64,000 nt of DNA, from assembly GCA_016873095.1 (NCBI GenBank), contig VGYC01000006.1, positions 21,298 to 85,297 on the forward strand. Direction: 5' to 3'. Position numbers and translations under genes: made by a program. The notes beneath the pieces were generated by a model. The model made no database searches. It saw only the letters and a program-made list of their open reading frames with translations, and was not told the origin of the DNA. The DNA comes from Planctomycetota bacterium. Lineage in GTDB: Bacteria; Planctomycetota; Planctomycetia; Gemmatales; Gemmataceae. Positions 11,540-22,528 of the stretch are shown one piece after another; within the stretch, counting starts at the first letter, position 1, and each line of letters starts with the position of its first letter.

Positions 11540-12862
11540 ATGAGCCGCGTCGTCGAGCAATACCGGCAAGCGTGTGAATATCTGGCGGGTGGAGTGTCGT
11601 CCTCGACGCGTGTCAACCGCGCCGTCGGCCATGCCATGCTGTTCGATCGTGCGGCCGGCTGCCGGTTGTGGGACCTCGACGGCAAGGAGTACATCGATCT
11701 CTGTTGCAGTCACGGCGCGACGCTGCTCGGCCACGGCGATGCGGGCGTCCGCAAGGCCGTCGATCGAGCCATCGAGCGCGGGGCTGCCTGCTCGTACGAG
11801 AATGAGCAACACACCGAATTCGCCCGCGTGCTGTGCGAGGTGATTCCGTGCCTGGAGCGCGTGCGTTTCACCGGTTCGGGGACCGAGGCGACGATGCATT
11901 GCATCCGGCTGGCTCGCGCCGTCAGCGGCCGGGGCAAGATCCTCAAGTTCGAGGGTAATTTTCACGGCTATCATGACCAGGTCATGTTCGCCATCGGCAC
12001 GCCGGCCGATCGTCTCGGCCCCGAAAGCGCGCCGGCGGCGTTTCCCGGTTCCACCGGCATCTCCCCGGGACTCGAGCAACACCTTGTCATCGTGCCGTAC
12101 AACCGGCCGGACCTTTTCGAGACGGCGTTTCTGCGGCACAAGCACGAGCTGGCTGCCGTGCTGTGCGAGCCGATCTACTACAACGCCGGCTGCGTCATCC
12201 CCAGCCAGGAGTTCATCACGCGACTGCGGCAACTGACGCGCGACCACGGCGTGCTGCTGATCTTCGACGAGGTGCTCAGCGCCTTTCGCGCCTGTCTGGG
12301 AGGCGCCCAGGAATATCTGAAGGTGACGCCGGACCTGTGCACGCTGGGCAAGGCGGTGGGGGGCGGCTATCCGCTGAGCGTCTTCGGCGGTCGGCGCGAC
12401 ATCATGGACCGGCTCATGCCGACGGGCGATTGCCAGCACAGCGGCACGTACAACGGCCATCCGGTCGCCGTTGCCGCCGGCCTCGCCGCGGTGACCGCTT
12501 ACCGTCAGCCGGGCTTTTACGAGCACATTCATGCCGTCAGCCGCAAGCTGTGCGACGGGCTCACGGACATCCTGGCGCGGCACAGGGTTGCTGCCCGCGT
12601 TCAGGGCCTGGGGGCGCGCTTCGGCATCTACTTCGGCGTCAAGGAACCAGTGCTAAACTATCGCGATGCGATCAGCCATCATCGGGAAATGATGCTGCGT
12701 TTCGTCGCCGCCGCCATCCGACACGGCGTCTACTTCCACGACTACGGCGGCGCCCCCTGCCACCACGGCTTCTGCGCGGCCATGACGCTGGCGGATACCG
12801 ACGAGGCTCTCAGGCGACTGGATCATGCGTTGCGGGATTTGTCTTCCGAACCCGAAGCGTGA
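11540..12862 (+). CDS. Class III PLP aminotransferase, glutamate-1-semialdehyde aminomutase-like
   Basis: A 440-residue fold-type I PLP enzyme closest in look to glutamate-1-semialdehyde 2,1-aminomutase (hemL family). Seen: the N-terminal LAGGVSSSTRVNRAVG, GATLLGHGD, the phosphate-binding SGTEATMHCIRLARA, KFEGNFHGYHD, IFDEVLSAFR and the PLP-lysine motif CTLGKAVGGG (K271). These correspond to the hemL signatures, although the substitutions (such as SSSTRV for the usual SPVRA) suggest a side branch with another amino-group acceptor rather than the housekeeping hemL. It is transcribed with the preceding MoxR gene and converges on acnA, with 15 bases between the stops. Confidence 0.85.
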   Translation: MSRVVEQYRQACEYLAGGVSSSTRVNRAVGHAMLFDRAAGCRLWDLDGKEYIDLCCSHGATLLGHGDAGVRKAVDRAIERGAACSYENEQHTEFARVLCEVIPCLERVRFTGSGTEATMHCIRLARAVSGRGKILKFEGNFHGYHDQVMFAIGTPADRLGPESAPAAFPGSTGISPGLEQHLVIVPYNRPDLFETAFLRHKHELAAVLCEPIYYNAGCVIPSQEFITRLRQLTRDHGVLLIFDEVLSAFRACLGGAQEYLKVTPDLCTLGKAVGGGYPLSVFGGRRDIMDRLMPTGDCQHSGTYNGHPVAVAAGLAAVTAYRQPGFYEHIHAVSRKLCDGLTDILARHRVAARVQGLGARFGIYFGVKEPVLNYRDAISHHREMMLRFVAAAIRHGVYFHDYGGAPCHHGFCAAMTLADTDEALRRLDHALRDLSSEPEA

Positions 12863-12877
12863 CGCGTCGGACTCTAT

Positions 12878-15580
<2,703 letters not shown>

Positions 15581-15598
15581 GTCGACTGCTTCCAAACT

Positions 15599-15678
15599 GG
15601 GAGGGCGAGGCTCCCGCCGAGCCACGAACCCTCGGTGTGCTCAATGTCCAAACGGCTCGGCAGAAGCCTCGCCCTCCC
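15599..15678. repeat. 80-base inverted repeat upstream of acnA
   Basis: The left arm (15599-15623, GGGAGGGCGAGGCTCCCGCC...) and right arm (15654-15678, ...GAAGCCTCGCCCTCCC) are near-perfect reverse complements of about 25 bases around a 30-base spacer. The arms would form a stable cruciform or RNA hairpin just upstream of the aconitase start. There is no T-run, so it is not a standard terminator. It looks like a dispersed intergenic repeat element. The rest of the 319-base gap (to 15899) has no gene. Confidence 0.7.
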
Positions 15679-15899
15679 GACCGGGGGCGTACCCCATCAC
15701 TTGCGTGGCCATACGGATGGCATGACCTTGCCTGGTGGTTATCTTAGGAGGAGATTGGCGAGACCGTTAGCGGCGGGCATCCTTCCTTGGCGGAGGCCGG
15801 CGCTCATTCAAGGCGCTACGTCCCTGGGTGTCACCCGGGATAGCATCGGACAGGGGGCGAAACGCGCCACCTTCGATGATCCGTATTCATCATTCAAAT

Positions 15900-16364
15900 C
15901 TACCCCTTGTGATAGCTCCGCCGATCCACCATGGGCCGGCGTTCGAGGCGGCGGCGTTCGGCATGATTGCTGCCGGAGCCGAGGACGCGCATGGCCTTGT
16001 CGGCGTTGGAGACCTTGAAGATGCCCATGACCTTGCCGTTGCGGCCGCCGGAGCTGCAATACGCGTAGTCGATGCTGATGTGCTCCTCGGCCAGCACCTC
16101 GCAGACGTGTGCCAGCGCGCCGGGCTGGTTCTTGAGCTCCACCAGCAGCACGTCGGTCTCGGTGAGCGGCGAGTTCAGTCCCTGGATGATCTGGGCCGTC
16201 TTGGCCGGGTCGTCCACTACCAGCCGCAACACGCCGTGCTCGTGGCGATCCATCACGGACAGAGCCGTGATGTTGACCTTCTCGCGGGCCAGTGCGGACA
16301 GCACGTTGGCCAGCCGGCCCGGCTTGTTCTCCAGAAAGACGGTGATCTGCTTGGCAGTTTGCAC
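15900..16364 (-). CDS. Tandem ACT-domain protein
   Basis: A 154-residue protein with two ACT domains (about residues 6-70 and 74-140). The first opens with ITVFLENKPGRLANVLSAL and the second with LVELKNQPGALAHVCEVLAEEHISIDYAY. ACT domains bind amino acids and often regulate biosynthetic enzymes; stand-alone tandem ACT proteins of this type are common and are usually small-ligand sensors. The C-terminus is short and basic (RRRLERRPMVDRRS). No DNA-binding domain is present, so it probably acts by partner binding. It is a single gene, with the next gene on the same strand about 118 bases downstream. Confidence 0.88.
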   Translation of the reverse strand: MQTAKQITVFLENKPGRLANVLSALAREKVNITALSVMDRHEHGVLRLVVDDPAKTAQIIQGLNSPLTETDVLLVELKNQPGALAHVCEVLAEEHISIDYAYCSSGGRNGKVMGIFKVSNADKAMRVLGSGSNHAERRRLERRPMVDRRSYHKG

Positions 16365-16481
16365 ATTTCCCTCCAGTAGAGAGGACCAGGGGACTCGGCG
16401 AAGCTGACAGTCATAGTTATTTTAGGCTGCCCGGTGATAAATCCAAGGATGCCGTGGCGATCGCCCTCGGCGGCCCGGCGC

Positions 16482-17531
16482 TCATTCCAGTCCCAGCATG
16501 CGCCGGTTGGCTTGCGGATCGCTCCTGCCGCCGGCGAAGTCGTCGAAAGCGACGGTGGTCGTCTCGATGATGTGCCGGGCGATGAAGGGGGCGCCCTCGG
16601 CCGCTCCTTGCTCCGGGCTCTTCACGCAGCAGTCCCATTCCATGACCGCCCAGCCGTCGTAGCCGGCCTCGGCCAGCAGCGTGAACACGGGCTTGAAATC
16701 GACCTGGCCGTCGCCCAGCGAGCGAAAGCGGCCGGCCCGTTTCGTCCACGGCTGATAGCCGCCATAGACGCCGACGCGGCCGCTGGGCCGGAACTCCGCA
16801 TCCTTTACGTGGAAGCCGGAGATGCGCTGGCCATACAGCTCGATGAACTGCAAGTAGTTGAGCTGCTGCAAGAGCAGATGGCTCGGATCGTAATTGATGC
16901 ACGCGGCCGGGTGATTGCCCGTGTGCTCCAGAAACAGCTCGAAGGTTGCGCCATCGAAGAGATCGGACCCCGGATGCAACTCGTAGCCGAAGACGCAGCC
17001 GTGATCGCGGGCCAAATCGAGCAACGGCAGCCAGCGCCGCGCCAGTTCCTTGAACGCCTCATCGATCAACCCGGGCGGGCGCTGCGGCCAGGGATAGGCC
17101 AGATGCCAGGCGAACCCGCCGGACAGCGTGGGGATGTTCCGCAGCCCCATGTGGGCGGAGGCACGGATGCATTTCTTCAGCTCCGCCGTCGCCCATTCCG
17201 TGCGGGCGTTGCCTTCAAGTCCCGGCGGATGAAAGACGCTGAAGCCGGCGGCGTAGGCGGGATGCACGGCCAGCACCTGTCCTTGCAAGTAACCGGCCAG
17301 CTCGGTGACGGCGAGCCCGATGCCGGCGAGCTTGCCGCGATAGTCGTCGCAGTAAGCACGCGAGGTCGCCGCCTGATCGAGGTCGATGACGCGGCCATCC
17401 CACGCGGGGATTTGCAAGCCCTTGTAGCCGAAGCCGGCAAACCAGCGGCTGATGCCGTCGAGCGTCGAGAATGGCTCCTGATCGCGGAGGAACTGCGCGA
17501 GGAAGACGGCGGGACCTTGCATGCGTGGCAT
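16482..17531 (-). CDS. Sugar phosphate isomerase/epimerase family TIM-barrel protein
   Basis: A 349-residue AP-endonuclease-2-like TIM-barrel protein of the sugar isomerase/epimerase class (COG1082 type). Family features are WFAGFGYKGLQIPAWDGRV near the start, VFGYELHPGSDLFDG, INYDPSHLLLQQLNY, ISGFHVKDAEF and DGWAVMEWDCCVK, which supply the usual Glu, Asp and His metal ligands. Planctomycetes hold many paralogues and pair them with Gfo/Idh oxidoreductases. ATG at 17531 is used; another ATG nine bases further in is equally plausible. The substrate is unknown. Confidence 0.85.
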   Translation of the reverse strand: MPRMQGPAVFLAQFLRDQEPFSTLDGISRWFAGFGYKGLQIPAWDGRVIDLDQAATSRAYCDDYRGKLAGIGLAVTELAGYLQGQVLAVHPAYAAGFSVFHPPGLEGNARTEWATAELKKCIRASAHMGLRNIPTLSGGFAWHLAYPWPQRPPGLIDEAFKELARRWLPLLDLARDHGCVFGYELHPGSDLFDGATFELFLEHTGNHPAACINYDPSHLLLQQLNYLQFIELYGQRISGFHVKDAEFRPSGRVGVYGGYQPWTKRAGRFRSLGDGQVDFKPVFTLLAEAGYDGWAVMEWDCCVKSPEQGAAEGAPFIARHIIETTTVAFDDFAGGRSDPQANRRMLGLE

Positions 17532-17539
17532 CTCTCGTA

Positions 17540-17560
17540 GGCGACGCTGCCAGCGTCGCC
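17540..17560. repeat. 21-base palindromic dispersed repeat, copy 1
   Basis: GGCGACGCTGCCAGCGTCGCC is a perfect palindrome with 10-base arms around a single C. Related copies lie at 17589-17609 and 17680-17700 (each with one changed base in the left arm), 22508-22528 (perfect arms, centre G) and in degenerate form at 29557-29577. All sit between or at the edges of genes. Confidence 0.8.
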
Positions 17561-17578
17561 GAGTCTGCTCCCCCATCG

Positions 17579-17760
17579 GACCCGGCCAGGCGACCCTGGC
17601 AGCGTCGCCTACGGAATCAACTCGTCAGAGCCCCAAGTTGAGGCGAGTCATGGCCGGTGTTGCCCATGGGACCCGGCCAGGCGACCCTGGCAGCGTCGCC
17701 TACGGAATCAACTCGTCAGAGCCCCAAGTTGAGGCGAGTCATGGCCGGTGTTGCCCATGG
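17579..17760. repeat. Two tandem copies of a 91-base unit
   Basis: The unit beginning GACCCGGCCAGGCGACCCTG is present twice in a row (17579-17669 and 17670-17760) with no difference that I can see. A partial start of a third copy follows. Each unit contains one palindromic element of the 21-base type. Identity of the copies indicates recent duplication. It lies between two genes and codes for nothing convincing. Confidence 0.85.
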
Positions 17761-17809
17761 GACATTCTTCGCCGCGTACTGCGTGCGCGGCTCTGGCGCG
17801 ACTGTGCAC

Positions 17810-19093
17810 CTAACCGATCTTTGGCACGTTGCCGTGCGAATCGAACTTCAGCGCGGCGGCGGAGCCGATGGTGAAGCGCGTCTTCTGCTCCAGCTCGTCC
17901 AGGCACGGTTGCGAGACTTCCACTGTCTCCAGGTTCAGCGTGTTGCGGATGTGCATGATGCGGGCCTTCTCTGGAGTGCGCGTGCCCAGGATGGACAGGG
18001 CGGCGTCGATGGCTTGCCGGTCGCTGTCGAAGTGCACCGGCAGGTTGGCGCTGTCAGGATAACCCGAGGTCAAGCAGTTGATGACGGTCGCGTTGTAATC
18101 CATCGACTTGACCAGGCGCGTGGTGGTGAAGTCGGCCAGGCCGATGCCGGCGGCGTTGCCGTGCGTGTGTTCCGAGAGACCGCGGATGAAGATGAAGCGC
18201 ATCGCCGGCTGGTTCTCCGGCGGCGCGGTGCGGAAGGCGCGCTTGCGGCCGACAACGTTGGTGTCCATCCCGGAGCCGCTGATTTCCTTGCCGATCTCGT
18301 CGACGATGAGCAGGTCTGCCTCGTGGAACGGCAACCGGGCCAGCCAGGTCTTGGCATGGGCGAGCAGTTGCTCCTCGACCTTCTCGAAATCGGGCGGCAG
18401 CATGGCGGCGATGCGGGCGGTCTCGTCGTAGGCATTCTCGACGACGGCCACGCCAAAGGCGATCGGCGCCTTGGCACGCATCGTCTTGCCCACGGCGCGG
18501 ACCACCTGGTCGTAGGGGTATTCCAGGAGCAGGCGATGATAGTTGATGGCGCCGACGTGCTTGCCCAGGCCGATCATCATCATCTTCATCAGCCCGCTTT
18601 CGATCGGGCCATGATAGCTGGTGTGCGGCTTGACGCGTGCCACCACGGCGATGTGGTCCGCCTCCGAGGCGTGCTTGTCGAGGACGACGGGAAAGCCCGC
18701 CGCCGTGTTGCCGAGGGAGACGACGTCCATCGAGGCGCGGATGGGAGCGCCGACAAAGCTCTCGGTGATGCCATAGCTTTCCAGGACCTCGCGCTGGCCC
18801 TGGGCGGTGCCGCCGCCGTGGCTGCCCATCGTGGGCACGAGATACGGCTTTGCCCCAAGATCCTTCACAAACTGCGCGACGGACTTCAGGATGAGCGGGA
18901 TATTGGCGATGCCGCGGCTGCCGGCCGTCAGCGCCACCGTCTGACCGGGGCGGATGGTCCGTGACAGGTCAAGCTTGTCCAGGGTGGACCGGATCTCGCC
19001 GGCGATGTTGTCCACGCGTGGACGGTCGAATTCCTGTCGCAACGGCACCATCAACGGATATGACACGACGGCCCCCTCGCCATTGGGTGGCAC
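17810..19093 (-). CDS. LarA/DUF2088-like (lactate racemase family) protein
   Basis: A 427-residue protein resembling the N-terminal catalytic-domain family of nickel-dependent lactate racemase (DUF2088), although the usual LarA C-terminal half is not clearly present. Seen: a Rossmann-like core AGSRGIANIPLILKSVAQF, YLVPTMGSHGGGTAQGQREVL and VVARVKPHTSYHGPIESGLMKMMMIGLGKHVGA, which match the SHG and HT regions of that family. Some relatives lack racemase activity, so the reaction is not assigned. A GTG at 19093 is the upstream-most start; an internal ATG (MVPLRQEF) about 14 codons in is possible. No larB/larC/larE partners are in the window. Confidence 0.75.
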   Translation of the reverse strand: MPPNGEGAVVSYPLMVPLRQEFDRPRVDNIAGEIRSTLDKLDLSRTIRPGQTVALTAGSRGIANIPLILKSVAQFVKDLGAKPYLVPTMGSHGGGTAQGQREVLESYGITESFVGAPIRASMDVVSLGNTAAGFPVVLDKHASEADHIAVVARVKPHTSYHGPIESGLMKMMMIGLGKHVGAINYHRLLLEYPYDQVVRAVGKTMRAKAPIAFGVAVVENAYDETARIAAMLPPDFEKVEEQLLAHAKTWLARLPFHEADLLIVDEIGKEISGSGMDTNVVGRKRAFRTAPPENQPAMRFIFIRGLSEHTHGNAAGIGLADFTTTRLVKSMDYNATVINCLTSGYPDSANLPVHFDSDRQAIDAALSILGTRTPEKARIMHIRNTLNLETVEVSQPCLDELEQKTRFTIGSAAALKFDSHGNVPKIG

Positions 19094-19244
19094 GCCGTTT
19101 CAGTATACCTCGGCCAATATTTCCCGTCTCTCCCCTGGAGCGAATTTGACGATGTTGATAGAATACTCGGTCCGTGCCTGTGGGCGCTGGCCGAGCGGCC
19201 GGCGGGGCCCGGAAGCCTCTTTTTCATGTTAGGATCCGCACTTC

Positions 19245-21008
19245 ATGGTCAATCGCAATCTCCTCCGCCAGTTTGATCTTTCCGAGGACGAGCTGGACGC
19301 CGCCTTCACGCAAGAATCCTGGCTGCCTCCCGAGGAGCAAGAGTTCGAGGTCAACAAGATCGTCAAGGGCAAGGTTCTGAACGTCGTCGGCGACGAGGTC
19401 TGGGTCGACGTCGGCTACAAGAGCGAGGGCGTCATCCCCCTCAATGAATGGTACGACGAGGGACTCGACAAGATCGTCCCCCCCAATCCCGGCGACGAGA
19501 TTCAAGCGTTGCTCGACGCCGTGGAAGATGAATCGGGCGCCATCGTCCTCAGCTACCGCAAGGCCAAGCGGCAGAAGGAATGGGAAGACGTCATCGCCAA
19601 GCACAAGGAAGGCGACGTCGTCTCCGGGGCCGTCACCCGCAAGATCAAGGGTGGACTGCTCGTCAACATCGGCGTCAATGTGTTTCTGCCCGCCAGCCAG
19701 GTGGACATCCGCCGTCCGCCGGACATCGGCGACTACATCGGCAAGACCATCGAGTGCAAGATCCTGAAGATCGACGAGGCGCGGCGCAACATCGTCGTCA
19801 GCCGCCGCAAGCTGATCGAGGACAAGCGGCAGGAGATGAAGGAGGCGCTCCTCTCCGAGATCCAGGTCGGGCAGATTCGCAAGGGCATCGTCAAGAACAT
19901 CGCCGAGTTCGGCGCCTTCGTGGACCTTGGCGGCATCGACGGCCTGCTGCACATCACCGACATGAGCTGGGGCCGCATCGGCAACCCGCACGAGATCGTG
20001 CACATCGACCAGCCGCTGGAGGTCTACATCCTGTCGGTGGACAAGGACAAGGAGAAGATCGCGCTGAGCCTCAAGCACAAGTCGGCCAGCCCGTGGGAAG
20101 AGGTCGAACGCAAGTATCCAATGAACAGCCGGCACACCGGCGAGGTCGTCAATGTCATGAGCTACGGCGCCTTCGTCAAGCTCGAGCCGGGCATCGAGGG
20201 CCTCGTGCACATCAGCGAGATGAGCTGGACCAAGCGCATCAACCATCCCAGCGAGGTGGTAGCCATCGGCGACCAGATCGAGGTGCAGGTCCTGAACATC
20301 AACAAGGACAAGCAGGAGATCTCGCTGGGCATCAAGCAGGTGCAGCCCAATCCCTGGGACAAGGTGGCCGAACGCTATCCGCCGGGCGTCACCATCGAGG
20401 GCGTGGTCCGCAACCTCACCAACTACGGCGCCTTCATCGAGATCGAGGAAGGCATCGACGGCTTGCTGCACGTCAGCGACATGAGCTGGGTCCGCAAGGT
20501 CAGCCACCCCAGCGACGTGGTCGCCAAGGGCGACAAGGTGAAATGCGTCATCCTCAACGTCGATCAGGACCGCAAGCGCGTCGCGCTGGGTCTCAAGCAG
20601 ATGGCCAGCGACCCGTGGGAGGGCGACATTCCCGGCCGCTACCATCCCAACGACGTCAAGAAGGGCAAGGTCACCAAGCTCACCAACTTCGGCGTCTTCG
20701 TCGAGCTGGAGCCGGGCCTGGAGGGACTCTTGCACATCTCCGAGCTTTCGGACGACAAGGTCGAGAGCCCGGAGGAGGTGGTCAAGGTCGGCGACGAGAT
20801 CGAGGTCCGCGTGCTGCGCGTGGACGCCGCCGACCGCAAGATCGGCCTGAGCCGCAAGACGAAAGCGGACGAGGAGGAAACGCCGGTCGAGGAACCGGCC
20901 GCCGCAACGCAGCAGGCCCCCAAGCCGCGCGAGCGCGAGCTGCGCGGCGGCACCGGCAGCGGCTCCGGACAGCTGATCTCCATGCCCGGCGAAGGCAAAC
21001 AGGAGTAA
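19245..21008 (+). CDS. rpsA: 30S ribosomal protein S1
   Basis: A 587-residue protein with six S1 (OB-fold RNA-binding) domains, at about residues 35-100, 120-185, 205-275, 290-360, 378-447 and 465-535. The last four carry the classical GAFV/GVFVEL...GLEGLLHISEL pattern. The first two are divergent, as in ribosome-bound S1. It helps recruit mRNA to the 30S subunit. A low-complexity tail follows (EEPAAATQQAPKPRERELRGG). Length and domain number fit full bacterial S1. The ATG at 19245 has only a weak upstream AGGA, and a GC-rich hairpin-like leader (CTGGCCGAGCGGCCGG) lies about 60 bases before it, which might allow autoregulation, but that is inference. Confidence 0.95.
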   Translation: MVNRNLLRQFDLSEDELDAAFTQESWLPPEEQEFEVNKIVKGKVLNVVGDEVWVDVGYKSEGVIPLNEWYDEGLDKIVPPNPGDEIQALLDAVEDESGAIVLSYRKAKRQKEWEDVIAKHKEGDVVSGAVTRKIKGGLLVNIGVNVFLPASQVDIRRPPDIGDYIGKTIECKILKIDEARRNIVVSRRKLIEDKRQEMKEALLSEIQVGQIRKGIVKNIAEFGAFVDLGGIDGLLHITDMSWGRIGNPHEIVHIDQPLEVYILSVDKDKEKIALSLKHKSASPWEEVERKYPMNSRHTGEVVNVMSYGAFVKLEPGIEGLVHISEMSWTKRINHPSEVVAIGDQIEVQVLNINKDKQEISLGIKQVQPNPWDKVAERYPPGVTIEGVVRNLTNYGAFIEIEEGIDGLLHVSDMSWVRKVSHPSDVVAKGDKVKCVILNVDQDRKRVALGLKQMASDPWEGDIPGRYHPNDVKKGKVTKLTNFGVFVELEPGLEGLLHISELSDDKVESPEEVVKVGDEIEVRVLRVDAADRKIGLSRKTKADEEETPVEEPAAATQQAPKPRERELRGGTGSGSGQLISMPGEGKQE

Positions 21009-21069
21009 TCCGCCGCTACATGCGCGACGTACCAGCACGATGCGCGAGCAAGCGAGTGTGGAGCTGACG

Positions 21070-22482
21070 ATGCGTATGACGTGTCCAGGCAGCCGGCCCT
21101 TGGCGCCGTCGCGCCGCGATCTCTTGCGGACGACGGCCAACGGCTTCGGTCTGGTCGCACTTTCCGGGATGCTCGCGGAATCGGCGACCGCCGATGCTCC
21201 GAGGCCGGTGCCTCATTTTCGACCTCGTGCCAGGAACGTCATCTTCTGCTTCATGGACGGCGGCGTGTCGCACGTCGATTCCTTCGATCCGAAGGCGAAG
21301 CTGGATGAACTGGATGGCCGGGAAGTGGGCCGGGTCGATAACCCCACGGCCAACCGCAATCGCCGCTGGCTGCGCAGCCCGTGGCTGTTTCGGCGGCGCG
21401 GGCAATCCGGCCTGCCGGTGACCGACCTGTTTCCCCATCTCGCCACCTGTGCCGACGACCTGTGCGTGATCCGCTCGATGCGGGCGGAGCTGCCGCTGCA
21501 CTCGACGGGTGTGCTCTTCCTGCACACGGGGCACAACAACGCCGGCCGGCCCAGTCTGGGCTCGTGGACCACCTACGGCCTGGGCACGGACAACCAGAAC
21601 CTGCCCGGCTACGTCGTGCTGAGCTTCGGTGTCATTCCTTGCGGCGGCCTGGAGAATTTCTCCAGCGGCTTCCTGCCGGCCAGCCATCAGGCGACACTGC
21701 TGCGGGCCAGCGGCATCCCGCTGGAAAACCTGCAAGCGCCGCGCAGCGATCAGCGCGCGCAGCGGGCCATGCTCGATCTGCTGCGCGATCAAGATGCCGC
21801 CTTCTCACGGGCGCTGGGCACCGACGACGCCATCGAGTCGGCGATCCGCAACCACGAGACGGCGTTTCGCATGCAGAGCCTGGTTCCGGATGTCCTCGAC
21901 CTAGGCCGGGAAACGGCGGCAACCCGGCGCTTGTACGGCCTCGACTCCGGCCCCGAATCGAAGCGACTCTACGCCACGCAGTGTCTGCGTGCCCGCCGCC
22001 TGATCGAGGCAGGTGTCCGCTTCGTCGAGATCTGCTGCCCGCCCGGCGCTTCCAACGGCACCTGGGACCAGCACGGCAACCTGAAAGAAGGTCACGAGAA
22101 GAACGCTCTCGACACCGATCAGGCGATTGCCGGCTTGCTGAAGGACCTGAAGTCGCGTGGCTTGCTCGATGAGACCCTGGTGCTGTGGGCCGGCGAGTTC
22201 GGGCGGACGCCGCACTCCGCCGGCAGAGACGGCCGGGACCATCATCCCGAAGGCTTCTCGATCTGGATGGCGGGCGGCGGCGTCAAGGGCGGTTTTGCCC
22301 ATGGCGCCACCGACGACCTGGGCATGCACGCCATCGACAACATCGTCACCATGCACGACCTGCACGCCACGCTGCTGCACCTCCTCGGCCTCGACCACGA
22401 GCGCCTCACCTTCCGCTTCAGTGGCCGCGACTTCCGCCTGACCGACGTCCATGGTCACGTCGTTCGCGAGGTGCTGGCCTAG
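21070..22482 (+). CDS. DUF1501 family Tat-exported protein
   Basis: A 470-residue DUF1501 protein (alkaline-phosphatase-superfamily fold), a family amplified in planctomycetes and usually paired with DUF1549/DUF1553 proteins. The N-terminus has a twin-arginine motif (SRRDLLR, residues 14-20) and a hydrophobic stretch ending near SATADA. Family landmarks are NVIFCFMDGGVSHVDSFDPK, HSTGVLFLHTGHN, LWAGEFGRTPHSAGRDGRDHHP and the C-terminal GLDHERLTFRFSGRDFRLTDVHG. The ATG at 21070 is preferred over one at 21040 because GGAG lies six bases upstream and the shorter form starts right at the signal peptide. No DUF1549 partner is adjacent; the nearest is 23 kb away. Confidence 0.93.
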   Translation: MRMTCPGSRPLAPSRRDLLRTTANGFGLVALSGMLAESATADAPRPVPHFRPRARNVIFCFMDGGVSHVDSFDPKAKLDELDGREVGRVDNPTANRNRRWLRSPWLFRRRGQSGLPVTDLFPHLATCADDLCVIRSMRAELPLHSTGVLFLHTGHNNAGRPSLGSWTTYGLGTDNQNLPGYVVLSFGVIPCGGLENFSSGFLPASHQATLLRASGIPLENLQAPRSDQRAQRAMLDLLRDQDAAFSRALGTDDAIESAIRNHETAFRMQSLVPDVLDLGRETAATRRLYGLDSGPESKRLYATQCLRARRLIEAGVRFVEICCPPGASNGTWDQHGNLKEGHEKNALDTDQAIAGLLKDLKSRGLLDETLVLWAGEFGRTPHSAGRDGRDHHPEGFSIWMAGGGVKGGFAHGATDDLGMHAIDNIVTMHDLHATLLHLLGLDHERLTFRFSGRDFRLTDVHGHVVREVLA

Positions 22483-22507
22483 CGCAATCCTCGTGGGCGA
22501 CAGAGTG

Positions 22508-22528
22508 GGCGACGCTGGCAGCGTCGCC
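22508..22528. repeat. 21-base palindromic dispersed repeat, copy 4
   Basis: GGCGACGCTGGCAGCGTCGCC, perfect 10-base arms around G, lies in the short gap between two convergent genes. Its last base is the first base of the histidine kinase stop codon on the minus strand. It could act as a two-way terminator hairpin, but there is no T-run. Confidence 0.8.

Noticed and set aside
17579..17760. CRISPR-like repeat
   Set aside because: Only two contiguous identical 91-base units without spacers.
19224..21140. 638-residue open frame antisense to rpsA
   Set aside because: Composition is a reflection of the S1 repeats, with strings of LVDL and DVHEA. It has no start signal and no family.
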